Shown here: piece after piece, positions 8,070 through 15,526 of the stretch
Numbering within the stretch: position 1 is the first letter of the stretch
How the letters are laid out: the number at the start of each line of letters is the position of its first letter
Made by a program: the position numbers and the translations under genes
Source: Dehalococcoidales bacterium
GTDB taxonomy: Bacteria > Chloroflexota > Dehalococcoidia > Dehalococcoidales > UBA5760
Direction of reading: 5' to 3'
DNA length: 17,005 bases
Assembly (NCBI GenBank): GCA_028710655.1
Contig: JAQTTS010000015.1
Location: 1-17,005 of the forward strand
Notes under the pieces: model-generated
The model's input: the letters and a program-made list of their open reading frames with translations, nothing else
Told to the model about the DNA's origin: nothing
Database searches by the model: none

Positions 8070-8171
8070 ATGATTAAAGAAGAGGGCCGAAAGCCACTCC
8101 TAACCGCCCAGTCAGTACGAGCCGCAGTTTGTCAATCTAGTAATATGTCCGGCATAATACACAGGGTTTGA
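8070..8171 (+). CDS. Possible 33-residue small protein (unproven)
   Basis: An ATG at 8070 follows AGGGAGGG with ideal spacing and opens a reading frame of 33 codons ending in TGA at 8169-8171. The peptide begins MIKEEGRKPLL and matches nothing I recognise. It is mainly polar, with no membrane segment. The ribosome site is the only positive evidence. Against it, the candidate promoter of the protease gene lies inside the frame and no clear promoter is visible upstream. Confidence 0.25.
   Translation: MIKEEGRKPLLTAQSVRAAVCQSSNMSGIIHRV
8129..8158 (+). promoter_or_regulatory. Candidate promoter for the plus-strand membrane protease gene
   Basis: TTGTCA (8129-8134) and CATAAT (8153-8158) each match five of six consensus positions and are 18 bases apart. 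Transcription would begin near 8165, about 70 bases before the ATG at 8238. A second TTGACA (8168-8173) is followed only by TATATT at a 20-base distance (8194-8199), a poorer fit, so tandem promoters are possible. Confidence 0.5.
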
Positions 8172-8174
8172 CAA
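8129..8174. repeat. Seven-base inverted repeat in the divergent intergenic region
   Basis: TTGTCAA (8129-8135) and TTGACAA (8168-8174) are exact reverse complements 32 bases apart, flanking the -10 box of the candidate plus-strand promoter. It could be a two-site operator, or a coincidence of two -35-like hexamers. Confidence 0.35.
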
Positions 8175-8237
8175 GGACAGCGTAGACAGGCACTATATTA
8201 GATATAACATTACTATGATGCCAGTCTACGTGACTTT

Positions 8238-8996
8238 ATGACTGAATATATGACCGGGATGTTCCTCTCTTTTTTCGCCAATCCCAATCCGTTTGGAATT
8301 GGTCTGGCGTTATACTTTGGTGCCTTCTGGCTGACGCCATACTGGCCACCTCTCTTTAGCAACCGCCGTCTTTGGTCGGTCATATTCGGTAGCGCCTTCC
8401 TGACCCTGACCGCCATCTCTTTCATCCAGATTCCACTGCAGCTTTGGGCCGGGACGGCGCTGGGCAACTTCTGGAGTCAAGAGGTTATTCTAAGCCGGAT
8501 ACTGCTTTTCGGCATACCTCAGGTATTAATAAGCGGACTGGTCCAGGAAGGGGCCAAGCTGGTACCGGTGGTTTTATACTGGCACAGTGAGAACAGGAGC
8601 CTTGACCCTAAGATAGGTTTGGCCATAGGAGCGGCAGCCGGAGCAGCCTTCGGAATCTTCGAGGCACAGTGGGCACACAACGCCATCCTGTCCTCGGTCA
8701 ACATCTGGGGAGCCTTACAGACTCACGGGCTGTCAACGCTAATCGGATTCTGGGAGAGATTCTCGGTAGTGGCAGCACATACGGCCTTTTCCGCGCTGGC
8801 CGGTTACGGCCTAGCCAGGGGCAAAGGATGGCAATACTATCTCTTGGCTTCATTCCTACACGGCTTCCTGAACTACGGTGTCATCGTCCTGACAGCAGGG
8901 ATATTTACCGCGATACAATTGGAGCTCTACATAACAACATATGCATTATCGCTAACCGGCTGGTCTCTGTGGCTCCGCTGGCGAAGGACAATCTGA
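8238..8996 (+). CDS. PrsW/YhfC-like putative intramembrane protease
   Basis: A 252-residue polytopic membrane protein with about seven hydrophobic segments, and the only confident plus-strand gene here. Conserved polar motifs sit inside predicted helices: QEGAK (103-107, E104 and K107), GIFEAQWAH (139-147, E142 and H147), ERFSVVAAHTAFS (173-185, H181) and LHGFLNY (207-213, H208 and N212). This pattern is that of the CPBP/PrsW/YhfC superfamily of intramembrane proteases. The first motif is usually EE-x-x-K; here Q replaces the first Glu. The ER-x-x-x-x-x-x-H block resembles YhfC members most. The substrate is unknown. The start is uncertain: ATGs at 8238, 8250 and 8259 are in frame and none has a good ribosome site. 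It converges on the zinc-finger gene and diverges from the sugar operon. Confidence 0.72.
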   Translation: MTEYMTGMFLSFFANPNPFGIGLALYFGAFWLTPYWPPLFSNRRLWSVIFGSAFLTLTAISFIQIPLQLWAGTALGNFWSQEVILSRILLFGIPQVLISGLVQEGAKLVPVVLYWHSENRSLDPKIGLAIGAAAGAAFGIFEAQWAHNAILSSVNIWGALQTHGLSTLIGFWERFSVVAAHTAFSALAGYGLARGKGWQYYLLASFLHGFLNYGVIVLTAGIFTAIQLELYITTYALSLTGWSLWLRWRRTI

Positions 8997-9024
8997 TCGA
9001 TAAGGTAATCGAACGGCTGAGGGC

Positions 9025-9044
9025 AAAATCCAGGATTAGCCCGG
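9025..9044 (-). terminator. Weak candidate terminator in the convergent gap
   Basis: On the minus strand CCGGG (9044-9040), a five-base loop and CCTGG (9034-9030) can form a five-pair stem with one G-U pair, followed by ATTTT. The stem is short and the T run only four long, so it would be weak. It lies 22 bases beyond the stop of the zinc-finger gene, where a terminator is expected. Confidence 0.25.
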
Positions 9045-9065
9045 GGAAAGCAGGAGAGAAAACCC

Positions 9066-9551
9066 CTACTTTACCCGGCTGACGGCAATCCAGACACCGA
9101 GCACCACCGCCAGAAGGTCGATAACCAGGCCCGGAATGCTGAACCAGCGGAAACCGCCCCCCCAGGGAGGGAAGACGCTAATCAGATATCCGGCCACTAC
9201 GCTGGAGCCGGCAATAATGGCCAGCCGCCGACCGCGCTTACGGTTAACGGAAAGGCCGACTACCTCCCCGGTGCCGTAGCCGAAACCAGCTGCCAGCAGG
9301 AAATTAAAATAAGCGAGGTGACCAATCGCCCACCAAGCCACCCCACAGGCGAAGGCCATGCCGGTGGCCGCAGCGATAGCCCTCAGGTAATACCGTTTAG
9401 TCATACTAAAAGTGGGCAGCTTCTGCAGCCTGGCGCATTCGGCGCACCGGGCACCTACCGGCGTCTGTACCAGACACTGGGGACATATCGGCCTACCGCA
9501 CTTGCCACACCTTAGCTTAGTCTCAACGTCAGGGTGAGCCGCGCAATTCAC
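9066..9551 (-). CDS. B-box-like zinc-finger membrane protein
   Basis: A 161-residue protein. The first 40 residues form a cysteine-rich zinc-binding module with C3, H6, C15, C18, C23, C26, C36 and C39, spaced like a B-box. They are followed by a basic stretch and about four hydrophobic helices (roughly 55-77, 79-102, 109-127, 138-157). The zinc module should face the cytoplasm. Proteins with this layout are known in Chloroflexota and Actinobacteria without an assigned role. The start is GTG at 9551, overlapping the plsY stop in GTGA. No strong ribosome site is seen, so it probably depends on coupling to plsY. This suggests a link to membrane lipid synthesis, which is inference only. Confidence 0.75.
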   Translation of the reverse strand: MNCAAHPDVETKLRCGKCGRPICPQCLVQTPVGARCAECARLQKLPTFSMTKRYYLRAIAAATGMAFACGVAWWAIGHLAYFNFLLAAGFGYGTGEVVGLSVNRKRGRRLAIIAGSSVVAGYLISVFPPWGGGFRWFSIPGLVIDLLAVVLGVWIAVSRVK

Positions 9552-10288
9552 TTCTTATCATTACCAGCCAGTCTATTCTGATTTTCCTCCTGCTCCTGTA
9601 TCCGCGACATCCAGACGTTCTTCTCCCTTATGTCACGGTCGAACAAGAGACGGTTAACCAAAACCTGACTCCGGCTCAGAGAAGAACTGGTAACCGGCTG
9701 CGGAGCCGTCAGTCGCCGGATGATAAGCATCAGAAACATCCCGAAGCAGCCCAGAGTAAAGGGGAGTGATGCGGCAAAAACCCAGCTCACCAGAGGCAGC
9801 CCGGCCGCTGCGATGAATACCCCCAGCGAGCCCTGCTTAAAGAAAGAGCTGACCCAGACAACCGCATTCAGAATTACCGTAATCAGAATTACCGCTCCCC
9901 AGGAGACCAGATTATTTAACAGGGGAATGATCAGAGCGACCCCCATGGTGGTGACAACCCCCCTGCCCCCCTTGAAACGGAGGAAAACGGGCCAGTTGTG
10001 CCCGCCAATCGTGGCCAACCCCACCACCACCTGCTCGGTAATACCCATACCCAGCCGCCAGGCCATCCATACTATCAGCCAGCCCTTCAACAAGTCGAAG
10101 AGGAATACCGGAGCCGCCACCCTCTTGGAAGTCGCACTCAAAAGATTGCTTGCCCCTACATTACCGCTGCCGTATTCCCTGATGTCTATGCCGCGAGACC
10201 ACTTAGCTGCCAGGTACGAGGTCGGCACCGAGCCCAGGAGATAGCCAGCCGCTATCATCGTTCCAAACTCAAAACCCACTGCGCCCAC
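9548..10288 (-). CDS. plsY: Glycerol-3-phosphate acyltransferase PlsY with C-terminal extension
   Basis: An integral membrane enzyme that transfers an acyl chain from acyl-phosphate to glycerol-3-phosphate, the first step of phospholipid synthesis. Family motifs are in order: GSVPTSYLAAKW (19-30), EYGSGNVGASNLL (38-50), FDLLKGW (64-70) and GGHNWPVFLRFKGGRG (95-110; Arg where Lys is usual in GGKG). Five or more hydrophobic helices are evident. At 246 residues it is longer than the common 190-220: a hydrophilic tail from about residue 191 (with NRLLFDRDIREKN) extends into the cytoplasm. The start is uncertain. GTG at 10288 is the longest; GTG at 10279 has AAGGTGGG just upstream and may be the real one; ATG at 10258 is also possible. 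It follows the PHP gene by 59 bases. Confidence 0.93.
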   Translation of the reverse strand: MGAVGFEFGTMIAAGYLLGSVPTSYLAAKWSRGIDIREYGSGNVGASNLLSATSKRVAAPVFLFDLLKGWLIVWMAWRLGMGITEQVVVGLATIGGHNWPVFLRFKGGRGVVTTMGVALIIPLLNNLVSWGAVILITVILNAVVWVSSFFKQGSLGVFIAAAGLPLVSWVFAASLPFTLGCFGMFLMLIIRRLTAPQPVTSSSLSRSQVLVNRLLFDRDIREKNVWMSRIQEQEENQNRLAGNDKK

Positions 10289-10347
10289 CTTGAGTAAGAT
10301 CTAATGATACTCCCTATCCCCCTTTTCACAGGAAGATGCTTCGTCAT

Positions 10348-11202
10348 TTATTGCATGGCAGACCGGAGCGCCCGCTGTTCCGCCAGGGCCACCATGCTCT
10401 CTACTACCTCCACCGGTACATCCACGCCGCCGAGTGCGGTCTCAATTCCGGCATCGATACCGTGAAAATCACTGCCGCCGGTCGTGATAAGACCATGCTC
10501 CTCAGCTATCATCCGCAGGCTATCTATCTCCTGGGCCGTGTAACCATCGTAGTATGCCTCGATACCGACCAGACCAACCCTCTTTAGCTCAACAACCATT
10601 GCCCGCCAGTCATTGATAAATAGCGGGTGCGCCAGTACGGGCAGCCCGCCGGCCCTTAAGATAAGCCCCACCGCCTCTACCGGTGCCACCTTCCGGCGCT
10701 CGGCATAGGCAGGAGCCCCCCGACCGATGTAGCTAGTGAACGCCTCTCTAAAAGAGCCGACATAGCCCTTCTCCAGCATCGCTAGGGCCAGGTGGGGCCG
10801 GCCGACCGAACCGCTACCGGCTATTTCCTGGACCCGCGGCCACTCGATATGAATACCGAGGTTATCGAGTTTGACTATCATCTCCCGGGCCCTTTCGCTC
10901 CGGGAATTACGCATCGCCTCCAGTCCAGCCCTCAGATCCTTATGAGTATCATCGATAAAGTAGCCCAGAATATGAACCTCTCCCTGAGCGAAATCGGCGC
11001 TGAGCTCAACGCCGGGGATAACTCTCAGTCCGGGGAAGTCACCAGCCGCTGCCTGGGCCGGCGCGACACCATCGGTAGTGTCATGGTCAGTAAGGGAAAT
11101 AACGGTTAACCCCTGTCCGGCAGACTTCGCCACAATCTCCGCCGGGCTGAACCGGCCGTCAGAAGCAGTGGAGTGTATGTGAAGATCCACCCGGGATACC
11201 AT
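10348..11202 (-). CDS. PHP-domain phosphoesterase (RNase AM / nucleoside-3',5'-bisphosphate phosphatase type)
   Basis: A 284-residue protein of the polymerase-and-histidinol-phosphatase superfamily. Metal-binding motifs (from the ATG at 11202): H8-x-H10 with D15 in DLHIHSTASDG, D39-H40-D41 in LTDHDTTDG, E66 in GVELSAD, H77 in VHILGY, then LAHPLF and GGSDFHG near the end. This layout matches the YciV/RNase AM and Trpb-type proteins, which hydrolyse 3',5'-nucleoside bisphosphates or trim RNA 5' ends. It is not a polymerase-linked PHP domain. ATG at 11202 is chosen over the TTG one codon earlier because GGGAGG lies seven bases before it. Its first base is the last base of the ymdB stop, so translation is coupled. 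Confidence 0.85.
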   Translation of the reverse strand: MVSRVDLHIHSTASDGRFSPAEIVAKSAGQGLTVISLTDHDTTDGVAPAQAAAGDFPGLRVIPGVELSADFAQGEVHILGYFIDDTHKDLRAGLEAMRNSRSERAREMIVKLDNLGIHIEWPRVQEIAGSGSVGRPHLALAMLEKGYVGSFREAFTSYIGRGAPAYAERRKVAPVEAVGLILRAGGLPVLAHPLFINDWRAMVVELKRVGLVGIEAYYDGYTAQEIDSLRMIAEEHGLITTGGSDFHGIDAGIETALGGVDVPVEVVESMVALAEQRALRSAMQ

Positions 11203-11969
11203 CAATCCACCTCCCGCGAGATTCGCTCAATACTTACCGCCCGACCACTGCTCTCGTCTATCTCGACCAGTACCGCGTCAAGCACTACCTTACCACTGCC
11301 TACGGATAGACGGTGGGGAATCATGGTCAGAAACCGGTGGGTGACCGCCTCAACATCATCACCGATAACCGAATCAACCGGCCCGGTCATGCCGATATCG
11401 GTGACATAGGCCGTGCCCCGAGGCAACAGCTTCGCGTCAGTGGTGCCGACATGGGTATGCGTACCGAGCACGGCGCTGACCCGCCCATCCAGGTAGCGTC
11501 CCAGGGCTACCTTCTCCGAGGTCGCCTCAGCGTGGAAATCAACAATGATCACCGGTGGTAGGGGGTGAAGCCCGGCGAGCAGTTGATCCATAGCCCGGAA
11601 CGGGCAGTCAAAATTGCCTATAAAGGTCCTCCCGATCAGATTGACCACCATAACCTGACCGGTAAGTAAATAGCCTCTACCAGGTACGCCGCAAGGATAA
11701 TTCAGCGGACGCAGGATAGGCATCTCACCATCGAGGTGAGGTATAATATCTTTCTCCGCCCAGATATGATTGCCCGAGGTAAGCACATGGACGCCGGCCC
11801 GAAGCAACTCTTTAGCCGTATTTACGGTCACCCCAATGCCACCGGCTGCATTCTCAGCGTTAGCAATGACCAAGTCCAAACCGTACTCCCGGCTGATATC
11901 GGGCAGAAGCCGACTTACCGCCCGGCGCCCCGGCCGACCAATGATATCACCGATAGCCAGTACCATCAT
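11202..11969 (-). CDS. ymdB: YmdB-family metallophosphoesterase
   Basis: A 255-residue cytoplasmic phosphodiesterase of the YmdB family; the Bacillus member acts on cyclic nucleotides and influences biofilm and sporulation decisions. The metal-site residues are in place: D8 in IGDIIGRPGR, E39-N40 in NAENAAGGIG, N67-H68 in SGNHIW, H146 in DFHAEATSEK, H171-x-H173 in LGTHTHVGT. The C-terminal segment DIGMTGPVDSVIG is also typical. The length is close to the usual 260-270. AGGAGA precedes two tandem ATG codons; 11969 is used, though 11966 is equally possible. It follows rny by 77 bases, the classic rny-ymdB neighbourhood of Gram-positives and Chloroflexota. Confidence 0.93.
   Translation of the reverse strand: MMVLAIGDIIGRPGRRAVSRLLPDISREYGLDLVIANAENAAGGIGVTVNTAKELLRAGVHVLTSGNHIWAEKDIIPHLDGEMPILRPLNYPCGVPGRGYLLTGQVMVVNLIGRTFIGNFDCPFRAMDQLLAGLHPLPPVIIVDFHAEATSEKVALGRYLDGRVSAVLGTHTHVGTTDAKLLPRGTAYVTDIGMTGPVDSVIGDDVEAVTHRFLTMIPHRLSVGSGKVVLDAVLVEIDESSGRAVSIERISREVD
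11210..11215 (-). promoter_or_regulatory. Shine-Dalgarno site deciding the PHP gene start
   Basis: GGGAGG on the minus strand, inside the end of ymdB, is seven bases from the ATG at 11202 and only four from the alternative TTG at 11205. The spacing favours the ATG. Confidence 0.65.
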
Positions 11970-12046
11970 TAGCGTCTCCTACCTCACCAGCGACAGGCCG
12001 CCCGGTTTTCCAGAATGCCTTCACCGGCAAACGTATCCAATCTAAT

Positions 12047-13597
12047 CTACTTAGCGTAGTCTACCGCTCTCGTCTCTCTTAATACAATAACCTTTATCTG
12101 TCCCGGGTATTGCAACCCTTCCTCTATTTTCTTAACTATATCCCGAGCAAGCCGCATCGCCCCCAGATCATCAATCTCTTCCGGTTTGACCATAATACGT
12201 ATCTCACGGCCGGCCTGAATGGCGAAGGACTTCTCTACCCCCTTAAAGCCGGCGGCGATATCCTCCAGCGCCTTTAACCGCTGCAGATAGCTCTCCAAAG
12301 ACTCTCGCCGAGCCCCCGGCCTGGCGCTGCTGACAGCGTCAGCCGCCGAGACAATAAAGCCCCAGAAACTGGTAGTTCCGGTCTCGCCATGATGTTCAGC
12401 AATTCCACGAACCACCTCGGAGGATTTATCCCACTGCTTGACCAAGTCAGCGCCGATAGCGGCATGAGTCCCTTCCACCTCATGATCCACCGCCTTGCCG
12501 ATATCATGCAGCAGCCCTGCTTTCTTGGCTATCGCCACGTTGGCCCCTAGCTCGCTGGCAATCATACCGGATATGTGCGCCACCTCGATACTGTGAACCA
12601 GGACATTCTGCCCGTAGCTGGTACGAAACTTGAGGCGGCCAAGCAACCGGATCAACTCGGGACGCAAACCGGTAATGCCCACTTCACAGGCAGCCTGCTC
12701 ACCAGCGCTATGGATAGTAGCCTCTACCTCTTCTTTGGACTTGGCTACCAACTCTTCAATACGAGCGGGGTGGATACGCCCGTCAAGAATCAGCTTGGTC
12801 AAAGCCAGACGGGCCACCTCCCGCCGCACAGGATCAAAGCTGGATAGGGTTACCGCCTCGGGGGTATCATCAATAATGAGGTCAACCCCGGTCGCTTGCT
12901 CCAGGGCCCTGATGTTGCGCCCTTCTCGCCCAATAAGCCGGCCCTTCATATCGTCACTGGGAATAGCGACAATGGAAACCGTTGCCTCAGCGACAACGTC
13001 AGAAGCACAGCGCTGGATAGCCAGGGATAAAATCTCCTGAGCTTTTTTATTCTCCTCTGCTCTAAGTTCGTTCTCCCGCTCCCGGAGGCGCCGTGAAGTA
13101 TCATCCCTAATCTCAACCTCTACAGAGTCAAGCAGCGATTTCTTCGCCTCATCGGTAGACATACCTGATATAACCTCCAGCTGCTTTAACTGCTTACCTC
13201 TGGCCTCCTCAAGCTGTTCATGAATAGACTCTATCTTCTCTTCCTTGTTAGTCATCTCGCGCGCGCGGCGCTCCAAATCTTCCAATTTGCGCTCAAGCGT
13301 CCCTTCCTTTTGCACCAGACGGTTCTCATTACGCTGCAGCTCGGAGCGTCGCTCACGACACTCTGCTTCAGCCGCCGACTTCAGTTTCACCGCCTCCGTC
13401 TTAGCTTCGCTGACCATGTCCCTGGCCTTATGTTCAGCATCAGTCTGTATCTTAGCTGCTTTCCTCTCGGCAAGACGCATTTCTCGACTCAGCCGGAACC
13501 TCCGGAAGAAGAAAACAAAGGCCGCCCCAGCTACCGCCCCAATGATAAAACTGAATAGAACGGTTAATATGTTGATTACTCCCACGTTTGTTGGCAT
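12047..13597 (-). CDS. rny: Ribonuclease Y
   Basis: A 516-residue membrane-anchored endoribonuclease that begins decay of many mRNAs in bacteria lacking RNase E. It has an N-terminal transmembrane helix (about 7-31), a long charged coiled coil (about 35-195), a KH RNA-binding domain with [15 protein letters not shown] (219-233) and an HD phosphohydrolase domain with H335, and H364-D365 in [12 protein letters not shown]. The length is almost the same as B. subtilis RNase Y (520), so the gene is complete. ATG at 13597 follows AGAGGT by seven bases. The 102-base gap to recX shows no consensus promoter or terminator, so it may share a transcript with recX or use an unrecognised promoter. Confidence 0.97.
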   Translation of the reverse strand: MPTNVGVINILTVLFSFIIGAVAGAAFVFFFRRFRLSREMRLAERKAAKIQTDAEHKARDMVSEAKTEAVKLKSAAEAECRERRSELQRNENRLVQKEGTLERKLEDLERRAREMTNKEEKIESIHEQLEEARGKQLKQLEVISGMSTDEAKKSLLDSVEVEIRDDTSRRLRERENELRAEENKKAQEILSLAIQRCASDVVAEATVSIVAIPSDDMKGRLIGREGRNIRALEQATGVDLIIDDTPEAVTLSSFDPVRREVARLALTKLILDGRIHPARIEELVAKSKEEVEATIHSAGEQAACEVGITGLRPELIRLLGRLKFRTSYGQNVLVHSIEVAHISGMIASELGANVAIAKKAGLLHDIGKAVDHEVEGTHAAIGADLVKQWDKSSEVVRGIAEHHGETGTTSFWGFIVSAADAVSSARPGARRESLESYLQRLKALEDIAAGFKGVEKSFAIQAGREIRIMVKPEEIDDLGAMRLARDIVKKIEEGLQYPGQIKVIVLRETRAVDYAK

Positions 13598-13699
13598 TTC
13601 ATACCTCTTTTCTGGCTACAGCTCGGCACATAACAAAAGACCACCCGCAACACTCTAACTACTGCCACCATACCGAAACGGCATCATTGGTAAGACTCC

Positions 13700-14332
13700 T
13701 CAGTGCTGGTCCCTTATTTCCTGCCATAACTGCTCCACAGTGTTATTTATCACCCGATAGCCAAAGCCACGCCGCCTGAGATACTCAGCCAAGCAGTGGC
13801 GAAAGCTCTGATAGTCAGACGCCGTTAATCGATGCGCCCTGCTTAAGGCAGCACGATAAGCGCTAGCTTCATCATCGACGTCACCAACCACCCGGTCAAT
13901 TACCTCCTCGGCAACTCCCTTACGCCTCAATTCCAGTCCGGTCAACCAGCGGCTGCGCGGGCTAAATGACTGTCGGTTATCCCTCCAAAACCGGGCAAAG
14001 TCTACATCATCCACCAGCCCCTGTTCCTTCAGACGGGCCATCGCCGCCTCAATGCTATCACTATCAAAACCGCGCCGGACGAGTCTCTCCCTAAGCTCAA
14101 ATTCACTGCGGGGGCGATAGCTAAGGTAGTGCACCGCAGCTTCAAGACAGCGCTGGGAGCCATCTACGACGCCTAATTCCTCAAGCTGAGACCGGGTTAG
14201 CTCCTGGCCGACCTTAAGCCCCTCTTGCGCCACCACCTCAACCCCCAGACTAAAAGCAAACGCTCCGTCCAGATATATGTTTACCCTCTTTCCCCGTCCC
14301 CTCCCCAGACGAAGAGCGGTAACCCTGCTCAT
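13700..14332 (-). CDS. recX: Regulatory protein RecX
   Basis: A 210-residue helical-repeat protein that modulates RecA filament growth. It opens with VTALRLGRGRGKRVNIYLDGAFAFSL, the family's N-terminal strand region. Three-helix RecX repeats follow, including CLEAAVHYLSYRPRSEFELRERL-type and RFWRDNRQSFSPRS segments and a C-terminal RRRGFGYRVINNTV. ATG at 14332 is chosen: an upstream TTG (14353) overlaps the T-tract of the recA terminator and has no ribosome site. AGGA lies directly before the ATG, closer than ideal. The gene begins only 20 bases after the terminator, so it needs read-through, an unseen promoter, or coupling to the 16-codon leader that ends four bases upstream. Confidence 0.92.
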   Translation of the reverse strand: MSRVTALRLGRGRGKRVNIYLDGAFAFSLGVEVVAQEGLKVGQELTRSQLEELGVVDGSQRCLEAAVHYLSYRPRSEFELRERLVRRGFDSDSIEAAMARLKEQGLVDDVDFARFWRDNRQSFSPRSRWLTGLELRRKGVAEEVIDRVVGDVDDEASAYRAALSRAHRLTASDYQSFRHCLAEYLRRRGFGYRVINNTVEQLWQEIRDQH

Positions 14333-14336
14333 CTTC

Positions 14337-14387
14337 CTAATAACCCCCACCAAAAAATAAGGCCAAAGCCTTAAGCCTCAGCCTCAT
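14337..14387 (-). CDS. Possible 16-residue leader peptide before recX
   Basis: An ATG at 14387 has GAGGT four bases upstream and reads MRLRLKALALFFGGGY before TAG at 14337-14339, four bases from the recX ATG and in another frame. The frame runs through both arms and the T-tract of the recA terminator. A ribosome on it could melt the hairpin and would be delivered to recX. The basic, hydrophobic sequence has no run of one amino acid that would suggest classical amino-acid attenuation. There is no independent evidence that it is translated. Confidence 0.3.
   Translation of the reverse strand: MRLRLKALALFFGGGY
14352..14373 (-). terminator. Intrinsic terminator after recA
   Basis: On the minus strand TAAGGC (14373-14368), loop TTTG and GCCTTA (14363-14358) form a perfect six-pair stem followed at once by six T (14357-14352). 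It is the clearest rho-independent terminator in the window, 67 bases past the recA stop and 20 bases before recX. Confidence 0.75.
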
Positions 14388-14440
14388 TTTACCTCAATAT
14401 TCTATTCTATATTGCTACCAACCCGTCGGGTAGAGTATCT

Positions 14441-15454
14441 TTACCCTTCGGGAATCGCAGTATAAGTGTTTACGGCTGAGGCTCTAATCTGCTGCTCAAT
14501 CTCTTGAGCTTGCTCAGGGTGCTGGCTCAGGTACTGCTTGGCATTCTCCCTGCCTTGCCCCAGACGAACATCACCGTAGGAGAAAAAAGAACCAGCCTTT
14601 TTCACTAGCCCCAACTCTACACCCAGGTCAATAAGATTACCCTCCCGACTGATACCATGACTAAACATAATATCAAACTCGGCGCTTCTAAAAGGGGGAG
14701 CAACCTTATTCTTGACTACCTTGGCCTTAACACGATTACCAATCGCCTTAGTCCCATCCATAATAGTCTCAACACGCCTAAGGTCTATCCTGACTGAGCT
14801 GTAGAATTTGAGCGCCCGGCCACCCGGTGTCACTTCAGGATTCCCGAAGATGACTCCGACCTTTTCCCGGAGCTGGTTAATGAAGACCACCGCTGTACCA
14901 GCCCTACCAATAGCGGCAGCAAGTTTCCTCAAGGCCTGTGACATCAAGCGGGCCTGCAACCCGACATGGGCATCTCCCATATCCCCTTCGATTTCGAGCC
15001 TGGGAACTAGGGCCGCTACGCTGTCAATCACTATCGCATCAACCGCACCGCTTCTGACCAATGCCTCAGTAATCTCCAGGGCCTCCTCTCCGGTATCAGG
15101 TTGGGAGATGAGCAAGTCATCAACATTAACACCACAAGCAGCGGCATAGGTAGGATCCAGGGCATGCTCCACATCAATATAGGCAGCCGTACCCCCTTGC
15201 TTTTGCGCCTCGGCAATAATATGCTGTGCCAGGGTGGTCTTCCCTGACGACTCGGGGCCGAAAATTTCCGTGATACGCCCTCTGGGAATACCCCCGACAC
15301 CCAATACCAGATCCAGTGCCAGCGAGCCGCTGGGGGTGGCCTCTACCGAAGCAGCCGCCATCATCCCCCCCAACTTCATCACTGACCCTTTACCATACCG
15401 CTGTTCTATCTGGTTGATGGCTAGCTCTAGTGCCTTCTCTTTCTCCGTGGTCAT
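14441..15454 (-). CDS. recA: Recombinase RecA
   Basis: A 337-residue DNA strand-exchange ATPase central to recombination and the SOS response. The Walker A motif GPESSGKT is at 66-73, with IDVEHALDP near 97, Walker [13 protein letters not shown] near 140, and the L1/L2 DNA-binding region through [31 protein letters not shown]. No intein interrupts it. The length is slightly short of E. coli RecA (353) because the acidic C-terminal tail is reduced, ending [11 protein letters not shown] at 15454 has GAGGCG five bases upstream. It has its own promoter in the 72-base gap after degV and its own terminator, so it is mainly monocistronic with limited continuation into recX. Confidence 0.98.
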   Translation of the reverse strand: MTTEKEKALELAINQIEQRYGKGSVMKLGGMMAAASVEATPSGSLALDLVLGVGGIPRGRITEIFGPESSGKTTLAQHIIAEAQKQGGTAAYIDVEHALDPTYAAACGVNVDDLLISQPDTGEEALEITEALVRSGAVDAIVIDSVAALVPRLEIEGDMGDAHVGLQARLMSQALRKLAAAIGRAGTAVVFINQLREKVGVIFGNPEVTPGGRALKFYSSVRIDLRRVETIMDGTKAIGNRVKAKVVKNKVAPPFRSAEFDIMFSHGISREGNLIDLGVELGLVKKAGSFFSYGDVRLGQGRENAKQYLSQHPEQAQEIEQQIRASAVNTYTAIPEG

Positions 15455-15470
15455 TTTCGCCTCAAAACCA

Positions 15471-15499
15471 ATAATAACACAGGCGTTCTGTCAAAACAA
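15471..15499 (-). promoter_or_regulatory. Promoter of recA with extended -10 box and weak SOS-like sequence
   Basis: On the minus strand TATTAT (15476-15471) is preceded by TG one base upstream, an extended -10 element, and by TTGTTT 17 bases away (15499-15494). The start point would fall near 15465, giving a short leader with the GAGGCG ribosome site. The spacer contains GAACGCCTGTGT, which resembles the Gram-positive LexA box GAAC-N4-GTTC in one half only. A better -35 match (TTGACA, 15494-15489) is only 12 bases from the -10 box and so is not used in this model. Confidence 0.5.
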
Positions 15500-15526
15500 G
15501 CATTTCCTGACACAGCAATTCTTCAC

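Noticed and set aside
8998..9013. TCGAT/ATCGA hairpin just after the plus-strand protease gene, as its terminator
   Set aside because: The stem has only five pairs, mostly A-T, and no T run follows.
13598..13699. A separate promoter for rny in the gap after recX
   Set aside because: No pair of hexamers with acceptable match and spacing was found; TTAGAG-N17-TGTTAT is too weak at -35 to claim.
15489..15494. TTGACA upstream of recA as its -35 box
   Set aside because: It is only 12 bases from the good TATTAT box, and at 17 bases the -10 position is ATTGGT. TTGTTT at 17 bases fits the spacing better.
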